A DNA stretch of 64,000 bases from Candidatus Poribacteria bacterium. GTDB taxonomy: Bacteria; Poribacteria; WGA-4E; WGA-3G. The position numbers were made by a program, and so were the translations under genes. A model generated the notes under the pieces. That model searched no databases, had not been told where the DNA came from, and saw only the letters and a program-made list of their open reading frames with translations. The stretch spans positions 1-64,000 of the forward strand of contig JAJDWA010000053.1 in the NCBI GenBank assembly GCA_022825825.1, given 5' to 3'. Positions 24,487 through 33,226 of the stretch are shown here, in pieces (the stretch's first letter is position 1; the number at the start of each line of letters is the position of its first letter).

Positions 24487-26496
24487 TTATAACTCCGCTA
24501 TCCTTCCAGCTATCTCATCATTTGACATCATTTCTTTTCTCACAAGCAGATGTTGTTCTGCACCGATATTCTGATACACCTCTTCAATCCACGCCGTGTT
24601 AAAAACATTACCAGTATTGTGGATAATCAGATTACGTGGCGCGACAAGTGTTCCCGCAGTGCGGAAATCCCCTACTTTGCGTAGACTTGGTATTGGTAAG
24701 GTCTCCAAAAAAGCATCACCACTTTTGCTATCAAATTGTGCAGCGTCCGCAACCACGTTTTTAATATTCGTGAATCCGGCTGCAAGTAATGCCCATAAAC
24801 CTGCCTCACCTATTCCGATTAGGCTTACTTCTGAAACGTCACCTCTGGTTGAGAAATAGAGTAACGTCGTCAAAATGTCCTGCACGCGTAACGCCGCAGT
24901 TGTTCTGTTGTAGGTGGTGAAAAAGTTTGTGTCCTCTGACCTCTCATATTCTCCGTGTTCCCCTGTCCCGAACACATCAATAATCAGAACTTTACGATCA
25001 GAACTTAGCAGGTCGGTGATCATTAGCGCAGGTTCCCCTGTTTCTGGATCGATTAATTTCTCTTTGCCTTCAGGATGCACAATGATAACGACCGGATCAT
25101 GCCCCACCAGCGGTTCTGTGCGGAATAGCACAGCAGGGATTGCGTCTCCGATATCTTGTCTGCCGATGATAACGTGACGCGCAGAATAGCGTGGGTGATA
25201 GGTCGTTGGAAAAGCGCCTTCTGGCTCAACAAGGGTTACCTCACTGCTATTTGGCAAGTGCAACCCGAGCGAATGTTGCAAGACACTGCCCATCTCTTTT
25301 CTAAAAGTCTGATGTTCGATTGCATTTGTCGGCTTAAGTTTTTCTATTGTTTCTTGGGAACGTTTCGCCCAAGCAGGTAGAATTCCCTTCTGTTCCAATG
25401 CATGTTTTGGTAAATCACGATCAGAGAATACCAGTAAATCATCATCCGATTCCACCTGATATGACACCTCTTTGAACGCAGACGTATCCTGTGCACCTAA
25501 AAGCCATTTTGCGAACCATGCATATACTGCCTCGCGGCTCTCCTTATTGTAGTTATGTTCTGCATCTACCTGAACCTGATGCACTTTGTCTTCCGCATCA
25601 AAGTGGGCATAGATACTACGGATAGCGGGATATTCAACCGTTGGCGTTTTCGCTGTCCAATCGCCAGTGCAGGATACAAGCAGCAGTGGACGTGGTGCCA
25701 TCAATGCCCCAATTTCAAGGTTGCTTGCTTCTAACCGCAAATTCGGTGCGTTTTCACACACACAACCGCCCTGCATGGTGGCAGAAATCATATTGACAGG
25801 CGCGGAGACCTTGATACGTTCATCCACTGCCGTTAAGATAAAGGTTTGCGTTCCACCACCCGATGCGCCTGTGCAACCGATACGTTCTTTATCCACATCC
25901 GGTAGGCCCTGCAAGAAATCGATGGCACGGATGCCATTTTGGAGTTGCAGCCCCATCGCGCTTAATCCCCATAAAGCTTCTTTCGCGCCACCGAAGTGAT
26001 GTTCAAACTGTTTACTACTATCATTGTAACCTATCATATCATAGGCAAAAATAACGTAACCTTGTTTGGCAAAATTGATACATCGGGCAGGAATCGAACC
26101 ACGTTCGATATCTTCTAACCGTCCACGTCCCCAATGTCCATGCGGACTTACAATGCCGGGAAACGGACCGGTTTTTCCTTTTGGTCGATAAAGATTACCC
26201 GTTGTGAAAAAGCCGGGAAAAGGTTCAAAATAGACCTTTTCTACGGTGTAATCTTCATGTTCAATTTTTCCAAAAATTTGGGCGTTGAGCGGTGTCGGTT
26301 CAGGCGTAGGAACTAAGCCTGTTGCAACGCAAATCTGCTGCCGTAATGCGTTGGCTTTTTCTGTCCACTCCGCTTTGGTGTAGTTTGGAAAAGTGTACGG
26401 TGTGTTGAGGTCGCGTGCGGCAGTGCCTCGCGCATCGTTAACAGTCTGTGATGGATCGGCGAAAACGTGTGCAAGTTCGTGATGTTGTTCAGCCAC
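24487..26496 (-). CDS. Acetyl-xylan-esterase-like alpha/beta hydrolase, tandem-domain
   Basis: A 669-residue protein without signal peptide. The first hydrolase domain (about 60-335) has an HGHWG oxyanion segment, nucleophile Ser212 in CTGASGGGTQ, Asp279 in SCTGDW and His314 in DAEHNYNKE, so a complete triad. The second half (about 420-660) looks like another alpha/beta hydrolase (LIIDVFGTGEHG, then LIGIGEAGLWALLAAG), but Glu stands where Ser would be in the nucleophile elbow, so it is probably inactive. Related proteins in Planctomycetes and Poribacteria are annotated as acetyl xylan esterases. The start is GTG at 26496, with GGAGG nine bases upstream, overlapping the previous gene by eight bases. 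Confidence 0.8.
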   Translation of the reverse strand: MAEQHHELAHVFADPSQTVNDARGTAARDLNTPYTFPNYTKAEWTEKANALRQQICVATGLVPTPEPTPLNAQIFGKIEHEDYTVEKVYFEPFPGFFTTGNLYRPKGKTGPFPGIVSPHGHWGRGRLEDIERGSIPARCINFAKQGYVIFAYDMIGYNDSSKQFEHHFGGAKEALWGLSAMGLQLQNGIRAIDFLQGLPDVDKERIGCTGASGGGTQTFILTAVDERIKVSAPVNMISATMQGGCVCENAPNLRLEASNLEIGALMAPRPLLLVSCTGDWTAKTPTVEYPAIRSIYAHFDAEDKVHQVQVDAEHNYNKESREAVYAWFAKWLLGAQDTSAFKEVSYQVESDDDLLVFSDRDLPKHALEQKGILPAWAKRSQETIEKLKPTNAIEHQTFRKEMGSVLQHSLGLHLPNSSEVTLVEPEGAFPTTYHPRYSARHVIIGRQDIGDAIPAVLFRTEPLVGHDPVVIIVHPEGKEKLIDPETGEPALMITDLLSSDRKVLIIDVFGTGEHGEYERSEDTNFFTTYNRTTAALRVQDILTTLLYFSTRGDVSEVSLIGIGEAGLWALLAAGFTNIKNVVADAAQFDSKSGDAFLETLPIPSLRKVGDFRTAGTLVAPRNLIIHNTGNVFNTAWIEEVYQNIGAEQHLLVRKEMMSNDEIAGRIAEL

Positions 26497-27160
26497 TGTT
26501 TATTTCCTCCAAGTGCTTCGCAACGATAAACTTCAGAAGCTGGACGATCTGTTCAGCGTCCCATATTCCGTTGTATACCGGCGAAAATTCAATCGTGAAC
26601 GTTGGTTTGTCGGTTTCAATGTCGCTGACGACACCGCGCACGAATGTCCAGCTGTCATTGACTGTATAGCAACCAAAGATTTCTTGTTCGGGCTTAGGTT
26701 TTTTTTCCCAATTGAGCCATGCGGCAGCAAGCATTTCGCCGTAGAGTTGAAACTGTGGATCAGGTGCCTGAATGCCGCGTTTCGCTTCATTCACGATAAG
26801 ATAAGGCGGACGGATACGCCCACCGATTGCAGGAGCAAGCGCGCCATCTGCTTCACCCTCCAATTCAAATGTTAGATATGAGGCTTTCAACGGAACACCA
26901 CTCCATGCTTGAATATGCCCCTGTTCTGCAAGCATCAGCATCGGATAAATTGCGCGAGCCCAGAGCGTCGTTTCGTTCATGACAACCAGATGACGATGGC
27001 GCAAAGTTGCTTTGATGTCGTCAAGTCGTCTACTCTCTTCTGCTGTTAGTGCCACCTGCATTTTTTCCCATTCCGCTGGCGCAATGTCCTTTTCGTTCAA
27101 CGTTACAAGTGTCTTAAGTGTTTCTTCCGAAAGTTGTGAAAATGTATATGTGTCCATCAT
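26489..27160 (-). CDS. Uncharacterised protein with a PD-(D/E)XK-like pattern
   Basis: A 223-residue protein of unknown family. Residues 85-150 show the order expected of a PD-(D/E)XK nuclease fold: Asp105 in EGEADGALAP, then a strand with E125-A-K127 (LIVNEAKRG), then Gln138 in a helix (FQLYGEMLAAAW). The N-terminal 60 residues are helical. Similar small proteins occur in cyanobacteria and filamentous bacteria without known role. Its stop overlaps the esterase start by eight bases, so the two are translationally linked. GAGG lies seven bases before an ATGATG, and either ATG may be used. Confidence 0.5.
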   Translation of the reverse strand: MMDTYTFSQLSEETLKTLVTLNEKDIAPAEWEKMQVALTAEESRRLDDIKATLRHRHLVVMNETTLWARAIYPMLMLAEQGHIQAWSGVPLKASYLTFELEGEADGALAPAIGGRIRPPYLIVNEAKRGIQAPDPQFQLYGEMLAAAWLNWEKKPKPEQEIFGCYTVNDSWTFVRGVVSDIETDKPTFTIEFSPVYNGIWDAEQIVQLLKFIVAKHLEEINSG

Positions 27161-27282
27161 TCAAAACCTCTGTTCAATGCACGTTAAGCAAAACTTCAGA
27201 ATACCTTTTAAATACTATGCGTTTGATGTAAATAATATAACAAATTTCAAAATTATTCTCAATAAGTTAAGTGCCTATAATT

Positions 27283-29457
27283 CTACATATTCACATAATG
27301 CGCTCGCGGTTCATCTAAATCAGCAAGCACTTTTGCCCGTACTTTAAGGGACCGCCCATTGATCATCACAAATTTATCCCCACGTAAAAACAGATATTCC
27401 CCTTTAAATTCGATTTTTTCGTCTGTCTCAGAAGTTGACATTGTAGCAAAGCCATCATCAGAGATCAGAAAGGTATCTGTTACGTCATTAGATTGGACCG
27501 TGAAACCGGTTGCTAATACATCCGCATCCGCACAGACCGAAACAGAATGAATCTCGGGACGGTGTTCCACGTTAGGTTTCATCGGAAATAGTACCACATT
27601 AAAAACTGCAGGTAATTCACATTGGGTATGATAAGTGAGTCTATGTCCATTTAATTTAACGGTAAGGTTGGTCGGATTAACAGCACCGATAAATATATTA
27701 CTGCATTCCGGCACCTGTGTGCAAACTTGTCCAGCATCCGGCACAATATTTTCTCCACATGCGCCGAGGTGAAAAATCTGCTCCAACAAATGTGCTCCGT
27801 TTCCGAGAACAAGGTCATGTAAAATAAAGTATTCCCCTTTAATATAAAAAATGGATCGTTTATGATGGTAGTCAGATGTTTTGTACCAGCCTTCAACAAA
27901 ATCAAAAGCGGAGGTCGTTATCCAGCGTGTATCAGAGGCAGGGGCAATTTCCGGTTCAGGCGATTGTCTTTTCCCATCAATCAGAACAACGTTGTGTGCT
28001 TCGCTTGTCGTCCTGGGCGAATCCGCATCATTTTTACGGTTATGTGTAATAAGTTGTCGTCCATGTGCGTGCAACACAAAGCTCAACTTATCTTCATAAC
28101 CATGTTTTCCCAACGGGCCACTATCAAAAAGCAGATATTGTGCGTCTGATTCCCAATTATCCCTCATGACATAGTAACCAGTATACGGTAGCGCGTGCGA
28201 TAATGCATGCGGCTCACTATCTTTCCGATTAAAGTTCATAATATTACACAGTTCAACAACATCTAATTTATCAGGAACATTAGCACCTACAGGCGGAAAA
28301 GACAAATTTGGCTGGCTAATATAGATACAGGCCTCTAACTGCTTCTCTAATAACGTTCTCATATCTTCAGCACACGCAAAATGGCAGGAGTGCTTTATTT
28401 TGTCATAAGTTTGCAGAAATCTGGCGAAATTCGTAATTGCTTCTACTTGAGAACGCAATGATGTGTCTTTGTGAAAACCATCTGGATAGAAGAACGCATC
28501 AACTATCCACTTGTAGCGACGAGATGCCAGCATGAGAAGTTGCTCACTAAACCGAAATTCTGGAAAAAGGAGTGATGCAATACCGATTTCTGTAGTTCCC
28601 AAAATAGAAGGAGTGGGATATATTAACAATCGAAGCAAGCAGTCAAGATAAGATTTGGCAGTGTTGAATGTATCTGTTCTTTCCAAATGTGGAATCTCTT
28701 TAAACTTCTTTGAATACTGTTGGCGATACGCGGTATACTCGAATATTGCAGCATCTAAATTGATCTCCGAGAAAGCATCTTTGACATTTTTCAATCCTGG
28801 AAAGTCCAAATTCAGATAATGGAAAAACGCTTTATCACTTAACGGAAACCTTAGCCTGTTATTAGCAGAAAAATGACGGTTCAGAACCTTGTTATAGCAT
28901 TCAATTGCGGAATCCAGAATTGGAAGGTTTAATTTATTGGCAAAGATAAATGATGCTTCAAGCGGTTGTATAACATGTGTCCCTGATGATGTCGGGGCTA
29001 CTTCACTAAGATTCGCGGCGATGCGCCCAAATCCCGCGAGTCGCCATAGTTCAGATTGCGGCAACAAAGCACAAACATTACCTGCTAATGCCAACGCATT
29101 GGCAGCCGCCAATTTTTCGCGTGCTGTAGGTGCTTCAGGATATGTCCAGAGATATTCTGTATGCTCTAACAGAATTCGGGCAAGTGATCGCCATCCAATA
29201 TCATTTAGCGGTTCATGCGCCGCGATCGCAATAGCTTCGATTACGCGTGCTGCTACCGATTCAAGTCGCCACGCAGGATGTTGCTCTGCGAATTCAATTG
29301 GTGTGGGATATGCTTCAGAAAAGGTAAAAAGTTCTTCAAAATCGGCAATCGGCTCAAATTGGTCAATTACTGACAACTTTCGTTCTGCAAGTTCTAACGC
29401 CAACAACTCAACTTGGTTAGATTGAACTGTCGTGTACCCATCTAACGACATAAACAT
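27283..29457 (-). CDS. Heparinase II/III-family polysaccharide lyase
   Basis: A 724-residue protein with an N-terminal alpha/alpha toroid (about 60-380) and a C-terminal beta-sandwich of the Heparinase II/III type. The conserved segment LLFDSGPLGKHGYEDKLSF (about 447-465) and the following HAHGRQLITHNR carry the conserved histidines and the tyrosine. No signal peptide is seen in the first 30 residues, so if exported it uses another route or acts on imported oligosaccharides. It probably starts at one of two ATGs, 29457 or 29451; GGAGG lies 12 nt before the first. It leads the block heparinase - PD-(D/E)XK-like - esterase, which suits breakdown of an esterified uronic-acid polysaccharide. Confidence 0.8.
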   Translation of the reverse strand: MFMSLDGYTTVQSNQVELLALELAERKLSVIDQFEPIADFEELFTFSEAYPTPIEFAEQHPAWRLESVAARVIEAIAIAAHEPLNDIGWRSLARILLEHTEYLWTYPEAPTAREKLAAANALALAGNVCALLPQSELWRLAGFGRIAANLSEVAPTSSGTHVIQPLEASFIFANKLNLPILDSAIECYNKVLNRHFSANNRLRFPLSDKAFFHYLNLDFPGLKNVKDAFSEINLDAAIFEYTAYRQQYSKKFKEIPHLERTDTFNTAKSYLDCLLRLLIYPTPSILGTTEIGIASLLFPEFRFSEQLLMLASRRYKWIVDAFFYPDGFHKDTSLRSQVEAITNFARFLQTYDKIKHSCHFACAEDMRTLLEKQLEACIYISQPNLSFPPVGANVPDKLDVVELCNIMNFNRKDSEPHALSHALPYTGYYVMRDNWESDAQYLLFDSGPLGKHGYEDKLSFVLHAHGRQLITHNRKNDADSPRTTSEAHNVVLIDGKRQSPEPEIAPASDTRWITTSAFDFVEGWYKTSDYHHKRSIFYIKGEYFILHDLVLGNGAHLLEQIFHLGACGENIVPDAGQVCTQVPECSNIFIGAVNPTNLTVKLNGHRLTYHTQCELPAVFNVVLFPMKPNVEHRPEIHSVSVCADADVLATGFTVQSNDVTDTFLISDDGFATMSTSETDEKIEFKGEYLFLRGDKFVMINGRSLKVRAKVLADLDEPRAHYVNM

Positions 29458-29716
29458 TACTCTGATTTACCTCCAGTTTTTTTGAAACAAATGTACATAA
29501 GGTTTTACCCCCTTTATCCTCCCAATTCGCATGCCACAAGCGCATGCAATGGCGAGGGGAATGCGTAAGTCCTGGTTACCAATTAGGATGGTATCTCATG
29601 TATAAAAAGTCAAGAATAAAACGCATTTTCGTAACGATATCTATTCTATATGTTGATGGTTATTGAATTTTGCACCATTTTGAGAAATATCAGATTAATT
29701 TTCAATTTGTTGGCAA

Positions 29717-29744
29717 TTATGTTATACTTAAAACATGTTATACT
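29717..29744 (+). promoter_or_regulatory. Tandem extended -10 elements before phyH
   Basis: ATGTTATACTTAAAACATGTTATACTTT contains the direct repeat ATGTTATACTT twice, 16 bases apart. Each copy is TGT-TATACT, an extended -10 box (TATACT at 29723-29728 and 29739-29744). TTATGT (29717-29722) could serve as the -35 of the second. The upstream 29458-29716 otherwise shows no gene. Confidence 0.5.
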
Positions 29745-29810
29745 TTAATATACGCAGACTGCAATGAAAAGGATTTTATAACCTATACACTCACATGGGT
29801 GGAGGTAAGG

Positions 29811-30611
29811 ATGGAACAACTGATAACAGATGAGCAGTGGGAACATTTTACAGAATACGGCTATGTTCGTATAGGGCAAGTCGCCACTGATGAAGAATTA
29901 ACGCGGTTACAACAACGGATGGATGACATCATGCTTGGTAAGGCGCCTCTTGATTATAACCAAATCATGATGCAACTTGACAGGGAACCTGGAACAAACA
30001 AACCCGGTCCTCAATCCGCAGGGCATAAAGGCGCAACGTTATTATATCGTAAAATTCAAAATCTCGAATTTGATCCATACTTTTTAACGTATCTTCAGAA
30101 TCCGACCTTTAAGGAAGTTTGTGCGAAAATCTATGGGGAAGGTGTCCCAGTACTATGTTTCCGCGCAATGTTTATGAATAAACCAGCAGGCGAAGGCACT
30201 TACCTTGTTTGGCACCAAGACAGATGGACAGACCTTGACCGTGATCCACAGATTACCATCTATACCGCCTTGGACCCAGCAACGATTGAAAACGGTTGTG
30301 TGCACATTATTCCCGGTTCACACAGTGACCTTATTAATCCTTCCCACGGTTCTGGATTTCTCACACAGGAACAGATAGACGATATTGTTGAAAACGCTAC
30401 GCCTCTGCCGTTAGAATTGGAAGCGGGAGAAGTGGTTTTGCTACATAATTGGATGTTGCACAGTTCCGGCACAAATCAGACAGATATTCCACGGCGTGCT
30501 TTTAGTGTGTGTTATATGCATGGTGACACGCGTTCCCATCGCGGTGGATCTTTTAGACGCGTTTTTGGTGAAGGTGCGTTGAGCGTAGATGATTTAGCGA
30601 AAACTGCTTAG
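29811..30611 (+). CDS. Phytanoyl-CoA dioxygenase (PhyH) family protein
   Basis: A 266-residue Fe(II)/2-oxoglutarate oxygenase. The metal triad is His135-x-Asp137 in VWHQDRWTDL and His217 in LHNWMLHSSGTNQ; an Arg a few residues later (PRRAFSVCY) fits 2-oxoglutarate binding. GCVHIIPGSH is the usual jelly-roll strand. The start at 29811 follows GGAGGTAAGG directly; an upstream in-frame ATG at 29670 would put the promoter inside the gene. This family is much expanded in Poribacteria. The substrate is unknown; the neighbouring Gfo/Idh enzyme suggests small-molecule catabolism. Confidence 0.88.
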   Translation: MEQLITDEQWEHFTEYGYVRIGQVATDEELTRLQQRMDDIMLGKAPLDYNQIMMQLDREPGTNKPGPQSAGHKGATLLYRKIQNLEFDPYFLTYLQNPTFKEVCAKIYGEGVPVLCFRAMFMNKPAGEGTYLVWHQDRWTDLDRDPQITIYTALDPATIENGCVHIIPGSHSDLINPSHGSGFLTQEQIDDIVENATPLPLELEAGEVVLLHNWMLHSSGTNQTDIPRRAFSVCYMHGDTRSHRGGSFRRVFGEGALSVDDLAKTA

Positions 30612-30637
30612 GCGTGATGTTCACCTTTAACTTTTGG

Positions 30638-30730
30638 GATTATCGTGAATTTGAAAATAATAGACACTTCGTCCTGGTAGGTGAGGTTTCCTAACCTCGC
30701 CGGTGCACGGAGTCCAAGTAATTCTAAAAT
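30638..30730. repeat. Intergenic palindromic repeat unit
   Basis: GGTGAGGTTTCCTAACCTCGCC (30680-30701) is nearly the same hairpin as at 16450-16471, and its flanks AATAATAGACAC and GTCCAAGTAATTCTAAAATCC match those of the unit at 16232-16512 and 4700-4790. It is a third member of that small inverted-repeat family. Confidence 0.65.
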
Positions 30731-30766
30731 CCATGATAAAAAATTTATAACAAATAAGGAGTAATT

Positions 30767-31771
30767 ATGTCAAAAATTCGGCTCGCCATAATTGGATGTG
30801 GCGGCAATTCTTCAGGGCACGCGCGGCGAATGAACGGAAACCCTGACGTACAAATCGTTGGTACTTGTGATGTCAATACAGACATCGCTAACGGCTATAT
30901 TGACCGTAATCTGTCTGACCTCAGTCCGCGTCCGGGGGCTTATGACGATATAGCGAAAATGCTTAAAGAGACAGAACCGAATGCAGTGGTAATTTCTACG
31001 CCGCATACATTACACTTTGAGCAAGGCATGCAGGCACTTGAAGCAGGATGCCACGTTTTGATGGAAAAACCGATGGTCACCTCCTCCGAAGATGCGTATA
31101 CGCTTGCCGAGAAGGTTGAAGAAACAGGACTTATATTGACAATTGGCTACAATACACCTTGTTCTGCAAATTTTCACTATATCCGCGAGATTGTGCGCAA
31201 TGGCGATTTTGGTAAGTTGGAATTGGTAATCGGTTATATTACACAGAATTGGAAACGCGCGACAACCGGTGCATGGCGACAGAAACCAGAACTTTCTGGT
31301 GGTGGGCAGGCTTACGATAGCGGCGCACACCTCCTTAATAGTCTGTGCTGGACAGTGGAAGCGAAAGTAGAAGAAGTATACGCTTATACCGACAATATGG
31401 ACACAGAAGTAGACATCAATTCCTCAATTAACATCAAATTTGAAAACGGTGTGCTTGCGTCAATGGTGATAAGTGGAAATTGTCCAAGTCCTGGTGGCAC
31501 GCACATGGCACTTATCTTTGACAACGGCAGAATTGAAGTTGATGGCTGGGGCGGTGGCTGGATTCGTGCCTGGAAAGGTGGCGAGGCATTAGACCCGCCT
31601 CCGATTACGCCTGAGATGTCCGCTGGCAACCCGGATGACAACTTCATTGACGCTATTTTGGGAAGAGCCGAACAGCGCACAAATCCTATGAATGGAATTA
31701 TACAATCTGAACTGATGGATCTGATTTATGAATCCGCGGAAACAAAAACACCTGCGCGTCCGAAACGGTAG
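30767..31771 (+). CDS. Gfo/Idh/MocA-family oxidoreductase
   Basis: A 334-residue NAD(P)-dependent dehydrogenase. The Rossmann motif is IIGCGGNSSGHARRM at residues 8-22, followed by GTCDVNTD, then VVISTPHTLH and the EKPMVTSSEDA motif with the catalytic-region lysine (about 101). The C-terminal alpha/beta domain (about 130-300) includes SGGGQAYDSGAHLLN, where the Asp and His of the family active site lie. These enzymes oxidise or epimerise sugars and inositols. AAGGAG precedes the ATG by five bases. It follows phyH after a 155-nt gap with a palindrome. Confidence 0.92.
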   Translation: MSKIRLAIIGCGGNSSGHARRMNGNPDVQIVGTCDVNTDIANGYIDRNLSDLSPRPGAYDDIAKMLKETEPNAVVISTPHTLHFEQGMQALEAGCHVLMEKPMVTSSEDAYTLAEKVEETGLILTIGYNTPCSANFHYIREIVRNGDFGKLELVIGYITQNWKRATTGAWRQKPELSGGGQAYDSGAHLLNSLCWTVEAKVEEVYAYTDNMDTEVDINSSINIKFENGVLASMVISGNCPSPGGTHMALIFDNGRIEVDGWGGGWIRAWKGGEALDPPPITPEMSAGNPDDNFIDAILGRAEQRTNPMNGIIQSELMDLIYESAETKTPARPKR

Positions 31772-31831
31772 AAATGATTATCAGGAAACCAGGCAATTAG
31801 AATGTTGCTGGGGACATTTTGGGAGATTGTA

Positions 31832-32107
31832 ATGGGTTTGTCCTACATTTTTCTCATTTTTCTATCGCCTGTTGCGGTAATAGTTGGAATTTTCGTGTAT
31901 ATGTTCCTTTTTTTAAAATTGGATATACGGAGCTTAAGTTACACAGAAACCGATAGATTCGGACGTAGCTACCGCAGGAAATTGTTTTATCCAGGACGGT
32001 TCTGCATTGGGTGTGGAAGAAGGATAATAACAAATATCCCTAAGTGCCCTTCGTGTAATCACTATTTTAAAAGACAGTTAGCGGAAGAAGCTTCATCAGA
32101 GGAATAA
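31832..32107 (+). CDS. Small membrane-anchored zinc-ribbon protein
   Basis: A 91-residue protein with one N-terminal membrane helix (LIFLSPVAVIVGIFVYMFLF) and a C-terminal zinc ribbon, CIGCGRRIITNIPKCPSC. The start at 31832 is favoured by GGGAGA six bases before; the ORF extends back to an ATG at 31802 without a ribosome site. A shorter protein of the same plan is encoded at 41068-41238. Function unknown; it lies 58 nt upstream of era. Confidence 0.6.
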   Translation: MGLSYIFLIFLSPVAVIVGIFVYMFLFLKLDIRSLSYTETDRFGRSYRRKLFYPGRFCIGCGRRIITNIPKCPSCNHYFKRQLAEEASSEE

Positions 32108-32165
32108 TTTTAAATCCCATTTTCATATTTTTATTGATACGAAATCATCCCGTTTGGAAAACAAC

Positions 32166-33119
32166 ATGTCAAAAACCTCACATCAAGATGCGGAAAAGGT
32201 GTCTGAAGATCAAAATTTTAGGTCCGGATACGTAAGCATCATCGGTGCACCGAACGTTGGCAAATCTACACTGCTGAACACCATTTTAGGGCAGAAATTG
32301 GCGATAGTTACCCCAAAACCGCAGACAACCCGTAATCAGATTCGCGGGATTGTTACGACTGATACACATCAGATAGTTTTTGTAGATACGCCAGGACTGA
32401 TGGATCCGAAGTATCGTTTGCAATCTGAGATGGTTCGGACTGCTTATGGGGCTTTACGCGATGCGGACATCGTACTTTTTGTGATTGATGTTGCACGCCC
32501 TGCTGAAGAAACTGAGGACAGGATTTTAGAAAGGTTGCGCCGCGCCAAAATTGCTAAGACAATTCTTGTGCTAAATAAGGTCGATATTGTTGAAAAGCCG
32601 ACACTTTTACCTATTTTTGAGAATTTCAGTGCAAAATTTGAATTTGATGATATGGTGCCGATCTCCGCTAAAACCGGTGATGGCGTGCCGCTCCTCCTTG
32701 AACAGGTTCGTTCATATCTACCGACAGGACCTCTCTATTTCCCGGAAGACCAACTCAGTGATTTACCCGAACGTTTTTTCATCTCTGAAACAGTCAGAGA
32801 GAAAATTATGCTTATTACGCAAAGGGAAGTTCCCTATGCGTCTGCTGTTGTCGTTGAGGAATTTGAAAAAAGACAACGTCGCAACGCAGAGGAGATCATT
32901 TACATCAGAGCAATCGTCTATACTGAAAGACAAACACAAAAGCAGATAATTATTGGTAAAGGCGGAAAGTTGATTAAACGGATTGGTGAATTAGCACGTC
33001 TTGATATAGAGAAGTTCTTGGATACATCAGTCTATTTGGAATTATACGTAACGGTTAAAGCGGATTGGCGGAGAGACGTGCGTAAACTCAAAGAATTAGG
33101 CGGTTTTTTGGATTTATAG
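32166..33119 (+). CDS. era: GTPase Era
   Basis: A 317-residue ribosome-assembly GTPase that binds the 3' end of 16S rRNA. G1 is GAPNVGKST, G2 around PQTTRNQIRG, G3 DTPG, G4 NKVD and G5 SAKTGDG. The KH domain at the C-terminus has IIIGKGGKLIKRIGELAR. Length is close to the usual 300. ATG at 32166 is chosen over a TTG four codons earlier (32154). No strong Shine-Dalgarno is seen. Standard housekeeping gene, useful as a phylogenetic marker for this contig. Confidence 0.95.
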   Translation: MSKTSHQDAEKVSEDQNFRSGYVSIIGAPNVGKSTLLNTILGQKLAIVTPKPQTTRNQIRGIVTTDTHQIVFVDTPGLMDPKYRLQSEMVRTAYGALRDADIVLFVIDVARPAEETEDRILERLRRAKIAKTILVLNKVDIVEKPTLLPIFENFSAKFEFDDMVPISAKTGDGVPLLLEQVRSYLPTGPLYFPEDQLSDLPERFFISETVREKIMLITQREVPYASAVVVEEFEKRQRRNAEEIIYIRAIVYTERQTQKQIIIGKGGKLIKRIGELARLDIEKFLDTSVYLELYVTVKADWRRDVRKLKELGGFLDL

Positions 33120-33226
33120 TAAAAGCACACAACATCGTCTGTCGGAAATTGCAATAGAAAACTTTTAGCAGGTTTTCTAATAATCGAGCGCCGAAGTTGA
33201 CGATCATGAAAAGAGGGTATAATACT

